NCBI RefSeq assembly: GCF_918741295.1
Contig: NZ_CAKKNB010000002.1
Span: 806,001-870,000 of the forward strand
DNA length: 64,000 bases
Direction of reading: 5' to 3'
Origin: Aquabacterium sp. CECT 9606
GTDB taxonomy: Bacteria; Pseudomonadota; Gammaproteobacteria; Burkholderiales; Burkholderiaceae_C
The notes beneath the pieces are model-generated. The model was not told the DNA's origin, did no database searches, and saw nothing but the letters and a program-made list of their open reading frames with translations. Each line of letters starts with the position of its first letter. Positions within the stretch are counted from its first letter, which is position 1. Positions 55,287 through 64,000 of the stretch are shown here, piece by piece. The position numbers and the translations under genes are program-made.

Positions 55287-56516
55287 ATGCCATCCCGAAC
55301 TTATCACCTCAGGTCAGCCATGCTGGCGCTGGCCGTCCTGTCTGGCTGCGCCTCGGGGCCTTCCACGCCCTTGAACAACGACGTGCCGGTCGAACAGCGG
55401 TTCGCGCAATGGGTGTCCAACTTCCGCGAAACCGCACGCGCGGCGGGCATTGACGAGGTTACGCTGAACAGCGCGCTGGATGGGGTGCAGCTTCGGCAGC
55501 GGGCGGTCGAAGCGGACCGCGCCCAGCCTGAGTTCACCCGCACCTTGTGGGACTACCTGGATGCCGTGGTGTCGCCGCAGCGCGTGGCCATGGGCCAGCA
55601 AAAGCTGCAGGAGTTGCGGCTGGAGACCGAGGCCGCCACCACGCGCCATGGGGTACCCGGCCCCATCCTGATGGCCGTGTGGGGCATTGAAAGCAACTAT
55701 GGCACCAACTATGGTGATGTGCCGGTCATTGATGCCTTGGCCACGCTGGGCTTCGAGGGCCGGCGCGAGGCCTGGGCGCGGGGCGAGTTGCTGGCGGCAC
55801 TCAAGATCCTTCAGCAAGGCGACATCGACCGGGCCCGCATGATCGGCTCATGGGCCGGGGCCATGGGGCAGACGCAGTTCATGCCTTCGTCTTACCTGGC
55901 TTACGCCGTGGATGCCGATGGCGACGGGCGCCGCGACATCTGGGGCAGCATGGCCGATGTGCTGGCGTCCACCGCCAACTACCTGGCCAAGTCGGGCTGG
56001 CGGGCTGATGAGCCATGGGGCCTGGAGGTCCAATTGCCCGCGGGGTTTGACCCCGCCCGTGCCGACCCTTCGGTGCTGCAAAGCTCGGCGCAATGGGCCG
56101 CTGAAGGCGTGAAGGCCATGGGTGATGCGCCATGGCCAACGCTGGCCGACGCCTCCATCCTCTTGCCTGCAGGCGCGCGGGGTCCGGCTTTCATCGTGGG
56201 GCGCAACTACCGCACCATCCTGCGCTACAACAACTCGACCAGCTATGCGCTCACCGTGTGCCTGCTGGCGCAACGCATCGGTGGCGGGCCGGGTGTGCAG
56301 GCCCCGTGGCCTGTGGACCTTCGCGCTTTGAGCCGGGGCGACATGATCGCCTTGCAAACGGCCTTGAACCAACGCGGCTTTGACAGCGGCGCGCCCGATG
56401 GCCAGATGGGCCCGGCCACACGCAAGGCCTTGCGGGCGTTTCAGCGCAGTGTTGGCCTGCCGGAAGATGGGTATCCCACCGCCGACCTGTTGAGGCGCCT
56501 TCAACAAGGCCAGTGA
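55287..56516 (+). CDS. MltB-type lytic murein transglycosylase lipoprotein
   Basis: The product is 409 residues. The lipobox L-S-G-C places lipidated Cys at residue 21. The catalytic Glu is in VWGIESNYGTNYG (Glu135), and MGQTQFMPSSYLAYAVDADG is the family signature. A C-terminal peptidoglycan-binding domain follows (LQTALNQRGFDSGAPDGQMG). It cleaves glycan strands to 1,6-anhydromuropeptides. A GGAG Shine-Dalgarno 5 nt before ATG 55287 supports this start over the in-frame ATG at 55269. It is divergent from the HTH gene. Confidence 0.93.
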   Translation: MPSRTYHLRSAMLALAVLSGCASGPSTPLNNDVPVEQRFAQWVSNFRETARAAGIDEVTLNSALDGVQLRQRAVEADRAQPEFTRTLWDYLDAVVSPQRVAMGQQKLQELRLETEAATTRHGVPGPILMAVWGIESNYGTNYGDVPVIDALATLGFEGRREAWARGELLAALKILQQGDIDRARMIGSWAGAMGQTQFMPSSYLAYAVDADGDGRRDIWGSMADVLASTANYLAKSGWRADEPWGLEVQLPAGFDPARADPSVLQSSAQWAAEGVKAMGDAPWPTLADASILLPAGARGPAFIVGRNYRTILRYNNSTSYALTVCLLAQRIGGGPGVQAPWPVDLRALSRGDMIALQTALNQRGFDSGAPDGQMGPATRKALRAFQRSVGLPEDGYPTADLLRRLQQGQ

Positions 56517-56536
56517 TACCAAGTGGCCGTGGCCGC

Positions 56537-57319
56537 TCAAGCAACCTGAGTGAAGTCCGCTTGCCCCACGTGGCAATCCCAGCGCTCGACCACCGCTGAC
56601 TGCCCTGGCACGCCCGGGTGCCTGATCAGGTTGACCGAGTTGGCCTGCCCGCCCCGCACCCGGGATGACAAAGCCGTGCCCGCCTGCACCACCCGGAAGG
56701 CATGCATCGCGCGGCCGCACATGGCTTGTTGAGCGACCACATAAGGCAGGTGGATGTGGCCACCCAGAATCAGGTCGACACCCGCTTGGCCCCATTGCGA
56801 CAAAGCGGCTTCGTGTCCGTTCAACAGGTTCTTGCGGTCCTTGTCCAGCGTCACGCACAGCGGTTGGTGCACCACCACCACCTTGGTCTGGCCAGGCGCC
56901 GCCGAGCTCAGGCGGGTGCTCACCCGCTCGATCTGCTTGGCCGACACCGCACCATCCTTGTGGCGCCAGGGCCGCGTGGTGTTGACCCCGATCACCAGCC
57001 ACTGCGAGGTTGAAATGCACGGCTCCAGTTCGTGGCCGAATGCGCGGCGGAAGTTGCCGTAAGGCGCCAGCAACCGGGCGGCCAGGTTGAACAAGGGGAT
57101 GTCGTGGTTGCCAGGAATGACCAGGCGGTGAGGGGCCTTGATCTCATCGGCAAAGCGGCGCGCCGCGGCGAACTGCGAGCGCCGGGCCCGCTGGGTGATG
57201 TCGCCCGACCAGACCACGATGTCGGGCTGCTGCGCCCGGGCCAGCCTCAACAAGGCGGCCATCACGGGCGCTTGCTCAGTCCCGAAATGCGGGTCCGAGA
57301 TCTGCAGCAGGACACTCAC
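56537..57319 (-). CDS. calcineurin-like metallophosphoesterase
   Basis: The product is 260 residues. Metal-site motifs are ISDPHFG (Asp9, His11), VVWSGDITQRA, VIPGNHDIPLF and LILGGHIHLPYV, all as in class III phosphodiesterases. The substrate is unknown. It is the downstream member of a pair: its start overlaps the stop of the diacylglycerol-kinase-like gene by 4 nt (ATGA). A lipid phosphate link is possible but not demonstrated. Confidence 0.88.
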   Translation of the reverse strand: MSVLLQISDPHFGTEQAPVMAALLRLARAQQPDIVVWSGDITQRARRSQFAAARRFADEIKAPHRLVIPGNHDIPLFNLAARLLAPYGNFRRAFGHELEPCISTSQWLVIGVNTTRPWRHKDGAVSAKQIERVSTRLSSAAPGQTKVVVVHQPLCVTLDKDRKNLLNGHEAALSQWGQAGVDLILGGHIHLPYVVAQQAMCGRAMHAFRVVQAGTALSSRVRGGQANSVNLIRHPGVPGQSAVVERWDCHVGQADFTQVA

Positions 57320-58296
57320 GTGGGCACCAGCAGTTGCAAGGGTTGGGGTGAAGGCCGAAAGTGCAGGGGCGCGTCCATCCAGATCACCTCGCCATCGGTG
57401 GCCACTTTCAGGCGCTTGGGGCGGTGAGGGCGCCGGGGTGACACGGTCAAACTGGTGAACGCGAAGCTGGACACCTTGTCGGCGTCACCCAGTTGGCCCA
57501 AGGCGCCGCGCAAGAGCAAACCCAGCATGGCCAGCTTGCCCACCGGCTTGACCGCAATGGCCACGAGCTGCCCCTCTTGCAGGGCGGGCGCTTCGGGGAT
57601 GCCGATCTGCGCCATCTGCAGCGGGTTATTGCCCACGAACAAGGTGGGGGTGACGATGGTGTGGGTGGTGTCGTCCAAGGTCAGTTTGATGACCCAATCC
57701 CGGTGGTCTCTCAGCATGGTGGCCAGGCTCGCGAACAGGGCGACGACCCGACTGCGCCCGAAGCGCTGTTTGAACACCTCGCGGTCTTGCAGCAAAGTGG
57801 GGTACAGGCCCATGCTGGCATTGACGATGAAGGCCTGCTCGTTGATCAGGCCCACTTGCACCGGCTTGAGCTGGGCCGTCAACAAGGAGCTGGCGGCTTC
57901 TTCAATGTCTGACGACACGCCATGGTGGCGGCCAAAGTAGTTGAAGGTGCCCTGAGGCAGGATGCCCAGCGGCAGGCCCGTGGGCAGCACCTGTTGCACC
58001 ACCGCATTGATGGTGCCGTCGCCACCGGCCGCGACCACGGCGCCGTGGTGCTGCTTTGCCAGCTCGATGGCCCGTGAAATGGCCTGAGGCAGTTTCTTGG
58101 GGTCGCTCACTTCCAGCAACTCGTGCCGCCGGCCCGCTGCCTGGAACACACGCTTGACGGTGTCCACACGCTCTTGGGCCTCCACGTGGCCGGAGCCACT
58201 GTTCAGCACCACGAACAAGGGTGCGGTCAGGGACCAGGGCAGGTGATCGGCTGCTGCGGCAACGGCGTTGCTGGTGGGCATGCTCGGCGCTTTCAT
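57316..58296 (-). CDS. diacylglycerol kinase family protein
   Basis: The product is 326 residues. The ATP-binding glycine motif is VVAAGGDGTINAVV (residues 91-95, GGDGT). Other DAGK_cat features are FVVLNSGSGHVEA at the start, LGILPQGTFNYFGR, and the later beta-sandwich. This resembles YegS/BmrU-type lipid kinases. It may phosphorylate a lipid such as diacylglycerol. The start could instead be ATG 58281. It overlaps the phosphoesterase gene by 4 nt. Confidence 0.87.
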   Translation of the reverse strand: MKAPSMPTSNAVAAAADHLPWSLTAPLFVVLNSGSGHVEAQERVDTVKRVFQAAGRRHELLEVSDPKKLPQAISRAIELAKQHHGAVVAAGGDGTINAVVQQVLPTGLPLGILPQGTFNYFGRHHGVSSDIEEAASSLLTAQLKPVQVGLINEQAFIVNASMGLYPTLLQDREVFKQRFGRSRVVALFASLATMLRDHRDWVIKLTLDDTTHTIVTPTLFVGNNPLQMAQIGIPEAPALQEGQLVAIAVKPVGKLAMLGLLLRGALGQLGDADKVSSFAFTSLTVSPRRPHRPKRLKVATDGEVIWMDAPLHFRPSPQPLQLLVPT

Positions 58297-58438
58297 GGAC
58301 GGCTGTTGAAGCCTCCATGGTGTCGAGGGCCGGGCGCGGGCGCCACCAGCCGGTGCCCACCCACCGCGTAGGCTCAGTCCGACAAACAGATCGTCACGCG
58401 GCGGCCGGGCTCACCTTGGCCGGGTTTTCAAAGGATGC

Positions 58439-58675
58439 TCAGCACCGCCCCGAGCGCCGGCTGCGCGGCTGCAATTTGTCCAGTTCGGTGATCTGCTGCT
58501 TGAGCAGGATCAGCAAAGTGCGTGCGTCGTCCACGGGCAGGGACAGGCAGGTGGTGCCGGTGTGCTCGTCGCGCGCGGGCCGGGCCTGCACCAGGGCATC
58601 GACACCGATTTCGATCAGGCCGTTGTAGTGCTTCGCTGATTTCAAGCGTTGTATTTCGATGTCGTAAGTTTTCAT
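58439..58675 (-). CDS. small protein of unknown function
   Basis: The product is 78 residues, beginning MKTYDIEIQRLKSAKHYNGL. It ends in a basic tail (KLQPRSRRSGRC), with a helical segment (ARTLLILLKQQITELDK) before it. There is no signal peptide. Codon bias resembles neighbouring genes, so I think it is real, but I recognise no family. It is divergent from the flavodoxin gene, 73 bp away. Confidence 0.6.
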   Translation of the reverse strand: MKTYDIEIQRLKSAKHYNGLIEIGVDALVQARPARDEHTGTTCLSLPVDDARTLLILLKQQITELDKLQPRSRRSGRC

Positions 58676-58748
58676 GTGCGTTCTCTCGCATGTCGCCGTC
58701 GGGCAGTGTATCGGCTCGCCATGGCCGGCGCTGGTCTATGCTGACCGC

Positions 58749-59249
58749 ATGAGCCAGCCCAAGTCCCTGTTGATCGTCTACCACTCGATGACCGGTGGCA
58801 CGCGCCAGATGGCCGAAGCGGCGTGCTCGGGGGCGGCCGCGCAAACGGGCGTTGAGGTGCAATTGCGGCATGCCAGCGAGGCGGGGCCTGACGATGTGCT
58901 CGCGGCAGACGGCCTCATCTTTGCCACGCCCGAGAACCTCGCGGCCATGAGCGGGCAGCTCAAGGATTTCTTTGACCGCAGCTATTACGCCGTGCTGGAC
59001 CACGTGGGTGGCCGGCCGTACGCCAGCCTGGTCTGTGCCGGCAGCGATGGGCACAATGCCGCCCGGCAGATCGAGCGCATCGCCACGGGTTGGCGGCTCA
59101 AGCCCATCGCCGAGCCCTTGATCGTGTGCACGCGGGCGCAAACCATGGCGGCCATCCTGGCGGCCAAGCACCTTGGCAATGAAGAGCTGGAACGCTGTCG
59201 GGTCTTGGGCGAAGCGATGGCGGCGGGGTTGGCGCTGGGCGTGTTCTAA
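58749..59249 (+). CDS. flavodoxin-family (WrbA/FMN reductase-like) protein
   Basis: The product is 166 residues. The FMN phosphate loop is IVYHSMTGGTRQMAEAA, and the second site is GLIFATPENLAAMSGQLKDF followed by FDRSYYAVLDHVGGRPYASL, typical of flavodoxin-like quinone or NAD(P)H reductases. It has no signal peptide. ATG 58749 starts the family N-terminus. It is convergent with the TauE/SafE gene. Confidence 0.85.
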   Translation: MSQPKSLLIVYHSMTGGTRQMAEAACSGAAAQTGVEVQLRHASEAGPDDVLAADGLIFATPENLAAMSGQLKDFFDRSYYAVLDHVGGRPYASLVCAGSDGHNAARQIERIATGWRLKPIAEPLIVCTRAQTMAAILAAKHLGNEELERCRVLGEAMAAGLALGVF

Positions 59250-59260
59250 GCCAGGCTTGC

Positions 59261-60040
59261 TCACCGCGCCGCAGCCTGCGGGCCCACGGCCAGCCACAGC
59301 GCGGTGGCCATCAGGATGACCGCGAACGACCACCGCATGGGCTTTTCGGGCAGGCGGTGCGCCAGCGCCACGCCGGCCGACACGGTCAGCACGCCTCCGA
59401 GCGCCAGGGGCACGCCCCAGGCCCAATCGACTTGGTGGGCGCTCGCGTAGGTGGCCAGAGCCACGACCGAGCTGGGGGCCACCAAGGCCAGGGACAGGCC
59501 CTGCGCCGTGGTCTGGCGCTGGCCCAGCCAACCAGACAGCAGGGGCCCGGCCATGAGGCCGCCGCCGATGCCGAGCGGCCCCATGCTGCAACCGCCCACC
59601 AGGCCGACCAATGGCAGCACGCGCAGGTCCAGGCGGCGCTCAGCTTGCGGGGTTTGGGGCTGCTGGGCGGTGCGCAGCAAGCGCAAGGCCAGCAGCACCA
59701 TGAAGACGCTGAAGATTGCCCGCAACACCTGCGGATCCATCCGCGTGGCCATGTGGGCGATCAGCCAGGTGGTCAGCGCGGCCGACAGGGCAATGGCGGC
59801 GATGGCCCGCCAGCCCATGGGGTGACGCTGGTGGTAGCGCCACCAGCCCACCAGCAGATTGGGCGCCATCAGCACCAGGGCCGTGCCCTGCGCAATGGGC
59901 TGGTCCAGGCCAAAGCCCAGCACCAGCAAAGGCACGGCGACGATGCCCCCGCCGATGCCGAAGACGCCGCCCACGAAGCCGAGGCTGGCGCCGATCAACA
60001 AAGCCATGAGCAGGTGGGCAGGGTCCAGCATGCCTTGCAT
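59261..60040 (-). CDS. TauE/SafE family membrane permease
   Basis: The product is 259 residues and mostly hydrophobic, with about eight spans. The two-fold repeat signature is visible as SLGFVGGVFGIGGGIVAVPL and VGGCSMGPLGIGGGLMAGPL. Such proteins export sulfite or organosulfonates, but many members have unknown substrates. It is divergent from a LysR gene, which may regulate it. Starts at 60040 and 60031 are both possible; I chose the longer. Confidence 0.9.
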   Translation of the reverse strand: MQGMLDPAHLLMALLIGASLGFVGGVFGIGGGIVAVPLLVLGFGLDQPIAQGTALVLMAPNLLVGWWRYHQRHPMGWRAIAAIALSAALTTWLIAHMATRMDPQVLRAIFSVFMVLLALRLLRTAQQPQTPQAERRLDLRVLPLVGLVGGCSMGPLGIGGGLMAGPLLSGWLGQRQTTAQGLSLALVAPSSVVALATYASAHQVDWAWGVPLALGGVLTVSAGVALAHRLPEKPMRWSFAVILMATALWLAVGPQAAAR

Positions 60041-60106
60041 GTTATTGATGCGAAAAGATTCATACAATCGACTTGATCGCACTTCATCATTGCGGCAGAC
60101 GCACGA

Positions 60107-61012
60107 ATGAACACTGTCTCTGACCTGGCCTTTTTCGTGGCGTTGGCGCGCCAGCCCAGCCTGGCCGCGGCCGCGCAGGACATGGGCATCACGCCGCCCA
60201 ACGTCAGCCGCCGGCTGGCCGCCCTTGAAAAACGCCTGGGCTTGAAGCTGCTCAACCGCACCACGCGCCGCCTCAGCCTCACTGCCGAAGGCCAGCGCTA
60301 CCTGCAAGAAGGCGAGCAGATCCTGCGCGATCTGGAAGGGTTGGAAGAATCGCTCCTGGCCGACCGCCAGACCCCCAAAGGCGTGCTGCGGGTCAACGCC
60401 ACCTTCGGGTTCGGGCGGCGCCACCTGGCACCAGCCATCTCGGACTTCGCCTTGCGCTGTCCGCAGGTGGAGGTGATCCTGACCTTGACGGACCACCCCC
60501 TGGACCTGACCGAGCACGCGATCGATGTGGGCATCCAGTTCGGCACGCCGCCCGATGCCCGGGTGCTGGCGCGGCGCGTGGCCAGCAACCGGCGCTGGCT
60601 GTGCGCCTCACCGCATTACCTGACCGAGTTCGGCACACCCGCCGAGCCGCAGGCGCTGGCCCAGCACCGCTGTATCGTCATCCGCGAAAACACGGCCACC
60701 TTCAACAACTGGCAACTCACCGATGGGCAGAGCAAGGTGATGGTGAAGGTGCGCGGCCCCTTGAGCACCAACCATGGCGAGGTGGCCGTGGATTGGGCGT
60801 TGGCCGGCCATGGCATCGTGCTGCGGTCCGAGTGGGACGTGGCCGCCTACCTGCGCAGTGGCCGCCTGTCTCGCATCCTGGCGCCCTGGGTGGGCGAGAT
60901 GGCCGACATCCACGCCATCTATCCCCAGCGGCATCACCTGTCGGCCAAGGTGCGCGTCTTTCTGGATTTTCTGGTGGACCGTTTTGACGCGGCCTCAAAC
61001 CCGGCTTGGTGA
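60107..61012 (+). CDS. LysR family regulator
   Basis: The product is 301 residues. The HTH is at the N-terminus (FFVALARQPSLAAAAQDMGI, then TPPNVSRRLAALEKRLG). The effector-binding domain covers the rest (LRVNATFGFGRRHLAPAISD to the C-terminus). It is divergent from the TauE/SafE permease with only 66 bp between starts, a classical arrangement for LysR autoregulation and target control. A TACAAT -10-like box lies at 60063-60068. Its last 18 bp overlap the convergent MocA-like gene. The inducer is unknown. Confidence 0.92.
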   Translation: MNTVSDLAFFVALARQPSLAAAAQDMGITPPNVSRRLAALEKRLGLKLLNRTTRRLSLTAEGQRYLQEGEQILRDLEGLEESLLADRQTPKGVLRVNATFGFGRRHLAPAISDFALRCPQVEVILTLTDHPLDLTEHAIDVGIQFGTPPDARVLARRVASNRRWLCASPHYLTEFGTPAEPQALAQHRCIVIRENTATFNNWQLTDGQSKVMVKVRGPLSTNHGEVAVDWALAGHGIVLRSEWDVAAYLRSGRLSRILAPWVGEMADIHAIYPQRHHLSAKVRVFLDFLVDRFDAASNPAW

Positions 61013-61672
61013 GTCCGCCCGATCCCAGGGCGCAGGCCAGCACACGGGCAGGGGTTGGCAGTCGGCCTGCAGGGCCGCCAGATCATTGGGCGTGTCCAGG
61101 TCTCGCACATGGGCTTGCTCGCTGGTGGCCACCGTTTGCACCAGCTCGGGATGCCGCGCCAGCCAGTCGCGGATGCCCAGGTGAGGGGGCGTGGCCAGCA
61201 CCTGCCGCGCGGCATGGGCGGTGAGGATCAGCGGGTGGCCGCGCACGCCGTTGACGAGGGGCATTTGCGCATGGATTTGGGCGTCGCGCTGCTGCCAGGC
61301 CTTCAGCAGGGGCAGGATGTGCGTGTGGTTCAAGCAAGGCAAGTCGGCCAGCACGATCAACAGGTCGCTGCCATCGCCTTGGTCCAGGTGGGTCTGCAAG
61401 GCCAGCCGTTGTGAGTCCACCAAGGTGCTGATGGCCTGGCCTTGTTGCAGGGGCCGGGCAGCGCAGCGGTGGATGATGGGCAGCAAGGTCTCGGCGTAAG
61501 GCCCGATGACCACGCTCATGGCTTGAAGCCCTGCACCTCGCAATGCGCCCACCAGCCTTTCCAGCACGCTGGTGCCGCCCACCAGCAGCGCCGATTTGGG
61601 GCGGTGGCCAAGCCGGCTGCCCAGCCCTGCGGCCAGGATGGTGGCCGCCAGGGGCACGGCGGGTGTGCTCAT
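60995..61672 (-). CDS. MocA-like molybdenum-cofactor cytidylyltransferase
   Basis: The product is 225 residues. The NTP-binding motif is AATILAAGLGSRLGHRPKSA (L-A-A-G-x-G-S-R-x-G) and the metal-site region is LIVLADLPCLNHTHILPLLK. Enzymes of this family transfer CMP to molybdopterin for xanthine-dehydrogenase-type enzymes. It is 1 bp downstream of the XdhC gene on the same strand and two genes from the molybdopterin subunit, which supports this role. A plain MobA-type GMP transfer is less likely in this context. Confidence 0.87.
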   Translation of the reverse strand: MSTPAVPLAATILAAGLGSRLGHRPKSALLVGGTSVLERLVGALRGAGLQAMSVVIGPYAETLLPIIHRCAARPLQQGQAISTLVDSQRLALQTHLDQGDGSDLLIVLADLPCLNHTHILPLLKAWQQRDAQIHAQMPLVNGVRGHPLILTAHAARQVLATPPHLGIRDWLARHPELVQTVATSEQAHVRDLDTPNDLAALQADCQPLPVCWPAPWDRADSPSRV

Positions 61673-61673
61673 C

Positions 61674-62720
61674 TCAGGCCAGGCAACTGGGTGCCGTCAA
61701 GGCGGCGTTGTGCAAGTGCTTGCCCACGGCCACGGGCGCGGGCACCGGGCGGTGGATGCCGTTTTTCACGGCCACCACCTCGGCCATGATCGACAGGGCG
61801 ATCTCGGCCGGCGTCTTGCTGCCGATGTACAGGCCAGCGGGGCCGTGCAAGGTTTCCAGCGCCGACTCCGGCACCTCGAAATGCTCGCGCAGGCGCTCGC
61901 GGCGCAGCGTGCTGTTGCGGCGCGAGCCAATGGCGCCCACGTAGAAGGCCTCGGACTGCAGGGCATCGATCAGGGCCAGGTCGTCCAGCTTGGGGTCGTG
62001 CGTGAGCGCGACCACGGCGGTGCGCGCGTCCGGGCGCAGCCGCAGGATCAGGTCATCGGGCATCTCGTGGCTGATCTCGACGCCAGCCAGGCCCCAGTTG
62101 GCGCGGTGCTCTTCGCGCGGGTCGCACACGATCACCTCGAAGCCCAGGCTCAAGGCCATCTGGCACAAGAAGCGCGACAGGTCGCCGGCACCGATCACGA
62201 TCAGGCGGTTCTGGGGGCCCAGGCAGGTGGTGAGCTGGGTGTCGGTGAGCCGGGGCACGCCATCGCGCCGGCCATCCCGTTGCACCGGGTGCAAGGTGAC
62301 ATGGCCCGTGCGCAGGTCGAGCACGCGCTCGGTGCCCTGGCGTTGCTGGCAGGCCTGCAGCAGCGCCTCCAGGCGGCTGTGCGCGGCCACCCGTTCCAGC
62401 ACCAGCTCGACCGTGCCGCCGCAGGGCAGGCCGAAGCGGTGGGCTTCATCGGCCGAGATGCCATAGCGCAGCACGGCGGGGGCCTCGGTGGCACAGGCCG
62501 CTTGCACGCCGCCTTCGCGGATGCGGTGAATCAGGTCGTCTTCAATGCACCCCCCCGAGACGGAGCCCACGACCTCACCCCGGCCATTGATGGCCATGAG
62601 CGAGCCGGGCGGCCTGGGCGAAGAACCCCAGGTGCGCGCCACGGTGACCAGCACCACCGGCAGGTCGGCGGTGTGCCAACGGAGCGCGGTCTGCAAGACC
62701 AGGGTGTCGAGGTCTTCCAT
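61674..62720 (-). CDS. XdhC/CoxI family molybdenum enzyme maturation protein
   Basis: The product is 348 residues. The N-terminal XdhC/CoxI domain shows VVLVTVARTWGSSPRPPGSL, MAINGRGEVVGSVSGGCIED and YGISADEAHRFGLPCGGTVE. The C-terminal Rossmann domain has RLIVIGAGDLSRFLCQMALS and YVGAIGSRRNSTLRRERLRE. XdhC proteins bind and sulfurate molybdenum cofactor for xanthine/aldehyde-oxidase-type enzymes. It lies between the molybdopterin-binding subunit and the MocA-like gene. Confidence 0.93.
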   Translation of the reverse strand: MEDLDTLVLQTALRWHTADLPVVLVTVARTWGSSPRPPGSLMAINGRGEVVGSVSGGCIEDDLIHRIREGGVQAACATEAPAVLRYGISADEAHRFGLPCGGTVELVLERVAAHSRLEALLQACQQRQGTERVLDLRTGHVTLHPVQRDGRRDGVPRLTDTQLTTCLGPQNRLIVIGAGDLSRFLCQMALSLGFEVIVCDPREEHRANWGLAGVEISHEMPDDLILRLRPDARTAVVALTHDPKLDDLALIDALQSEAFYVGAIGSRRNSTLRRERLREHFEVPESALETLHGPAGLYIGSKTPAEIALSIMAEVVAVKNGIHRPVPAPVAVGKHLHNAALTAPSCLA

Positions 62721-62744
62721 GGGTGGGCTTCCTTCAGGTGTGGA

Positions 62745-64000
62745 TCAAGCCAGGTTGAAGGGCAATTGGCGTACCGGCTTGCCAGTGAGCTTGGCAATGG
62801 CGTTGGCGAAGGCCGGTGCCAAGGGGGGCAGGCCCGGTTCGCCCATGCCGGTGGGCGGATCGGCGCTGGGCACGGTGTGCACGGCCACCTCGGGCATGTC
62901 GGTGATGCGGGGCACCGCGAAGTCGCCAAAGTTGCTTTGCTGCACCTCGCCATCCTTCAGGGTGATGGCGGCGCCTGGCAGGCACATGGACAAGCCCATC
63001 AGCGCGGCGCCTTGCACTTGCGCTTCCACGGTGCGCGGGTTCACGACCAGATTGCAGTGCACGCCCGCTGTCACGCGGTGCAGCACAGGGGTGCCCTTCT
63101 TGGCCGAGGCCTCGACCACGTAGGCCACCACGGACTCAAAAGACTCGTGCACCGCCACGCCCCAGGCGCGGCCCGCGGGCAAGCGCTTCTTGCCATAGCC
63201 GCTCTTGTCCACGGCCAGTTGCAAGGCGGCGCGGTGGCGCGGGTGCTTGTCGCCGAAGAGCGCCAGGCGGTAGGCCACCGGGTCTTGTTTGGTGGCCCGG
63301 GCGATCTCGTCGATCAGGGTCTCCATCACGAAGGCCGTGTGCGTGGAGCCCACGCTGCGCCACCACAGCACCGGCACGTTGACCTTGGGGTGGTGAACCG
63401 TCAGGCGCATGGGCAGGGCATAGGGATCGCGCATGCCTTCAACGGCGGTGGCGTCGATGCCGTTCTTGACCATGCCGCCTTCAAAGGGCGTGCCTGCGGT
63501 GATGGACTGGCCGACCAGGACGTGGTCCCAGGCCAGCACTCGGCCGCGCGCATCGAAGCCGATGCGGGCGCGGTGCAGGTGCATGGGGCGGTAGTAGCCG
63601 CCCTTGATGTCGTCTTCGCGGCTCCAGACCATGCGCACGGGCACGTTCAACCCGGCACCACGGGCCGCCTTGGCGATCTCGCAAGCCTCTACCACGTAGT
63701 CGCTGCTGCCCACGGCGCGTCGGCCAAAGCCACCGCCGGCCATCTGCACGTGCATGCTTACTTGCTCGGGCTTGAGGCCCAGCACGCGCGCCGCGGCGGC
63801 ACCATCCACGCCGGGGAACTGGGTGCCAATCCACAAATCCGCTTTGCCCTCGGACAACTGCACCGTGCAGTTCAAAGGCTCCATGGGCGCGTGCGCCAGG
63901 TAGGGGAAGATGAACTCCGCATCGATGCGCTTGGGCGCGGTGGCCAAGGGCGCCATGTCCGCGTCAAACTGGCGCGGGCCGGGCTGCTTGGCCAGCTCGC
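62745..64000 (-). CDS. molybdopterin-binding large subunit, isoquinoline 1-oxidoreductase (IorB)-like, 5'-truncated
   Basis: The open frame runs off the right edge, so the N-terminal part of the protein is missing. The visible 400-plus residues include VSMHVQMAGGGFGRRAVGSS, VPVRMVWSREDDIKGGYYRP, LWWRSVGSTHTAFVMETLID and the end GMGEPGLPPLAPAFANAIAK, with the catalytic-type Glu. These are signatures of IorB-like aldehyde or aromatic-heterocycle oxidases. Partner iron-sulfur subunits are expected upstream, outside the window. XdhC and MocA-like genes follow on the same strand. Confidence 0.92.
   Translation of the reverse strand, partial: ELAKQPGPRQFDADMAPLATAPKRIDAEFIFPYLAHAPMEPLNCTVQLSEGKADLWIGTQFPGVDGAAAARVLGLKPEQVSMHVQMAGGGFGRRAVGSSDYVVEACEIAKAARGAGLNVPVRMVWSREDDIKGGYYRPMHLHRARIGFDARGRVLAWDHVLVGQSITAGTPFEGGMVKNGIDATAVEGMRDPYALPMRLTVHHPKVNVPVLWWRSVGSTHTAFVMETLIDEIARATKQDPVAYRLALFGDKHPRHRAALQLAVDKSGYGKKRLPAGRAWGVAVHESFESVVAYVVEASAKKGTPVLHRVTAGVHCNLVVNPRTVEAQVQGAALMGLSMCLPGAAITLKDGEVQQSNFGDFAVPRITDMPEVAVHTVPSADPPTGMGEPGLPPLAPAFANAIAKLTGKPVRQLPFNLA

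Overview
The window is a GC-rich, tightly packed stretch of a betaproteobacterial chromosome. It most likely comes from the order Burkholderiales (Comamonadaceae or the Leptothrix/Aquabacterium group). That placement is my inference from protein similarity by eye, the strong G/C bias at third codon positions, a PEP-CTERM protein, and a GlgE-type alpha-glucan cluster. I see no rRNA, CRISPR array, transposase, integrase or prophage. One tRNA gene, tRNA-Arg(CCG), is present.

Layout. (1) 1-5204 holds the purU tail, a SnoaL-like protein, a YheT-type hydrolase, a DUF2946-type protein, a cytochrome c5, tRNA-Arg, a PEP-CTERM/HAF-repeat protein and a diguanylate cyclase. (2) 5238-12857 is a six-gene minus-strand fatty-acid beta-oxidation operon, with a divergent TetR regulator at 13069 and palindromic operators between them. 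(3) 13830-18686 holds two adjacent PilZ proteins, a YceI protein, a secreted serine hydrolase, an FxLYD protein and a small unknown. (4) 18696-26834 has a MerR regulator divergent from a six-gene acyl-CoA carboxylase operon (PECR-like SDR, carboxyltransferase, acyl-CoA dehydrogenase, crotonase, biotin carboxylase, BKACE). The order resembles the atu/liu pathways, but a BKACE gene sits where a HMG-CoA-lyase type gene would be expected.

(5) 26989-30592 holds an HDOD-GAF protein, trmL, gpsA and secB. (6) 30752-39947 is a carbohydrate operon, glgB-glgE-treS/maltokinase-mscS-like-glycosidase, which encodes the whole route trehalose -> maltose -> maltose-1-phosphate -> branched alpha-glucan. (7) 40105-43789 holds an L,D-transpeptidase, a small secreted low-complexity protein, and metE with a MetR box. 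(8) 43794-48844 has a TetR regulator divergent from a three-gene EmrAB/NodT-type efflux operon, with a 21-bp operator and a strong promoter between them.

(9) 48855-58675 is mixed. It contains a small gene pair whose upstream member has an in-frame stop, a LON-domain protein, a pectinacetylesterase-like secreted protein overlapping a TetR gene, a frameshifted cold-shock/excalibur gene, a beta-propeller protein with an HTH regulator, an MltB-type transglycosylase, a phosphoesterase and a diacylglycerol-kinase-like protein. (10) 58749-64000 holds a flavodoxin, a TauE/SafE permease divergent from a LysR regulator, and a molybdenum-hydroxylase set (MocA-like, XdhC, and the 3' part of an IorB-like large subunit cut by the window edge).

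The points most worth a second look are the BKACE-containing carboxylase operon, the 38-bp repeat with two hairpins at the start of its biotin-carboxylase gene, and the two broken genes near 49283 and 53210. The regulatory palindromes also pair cleanly with their divergent regulators.
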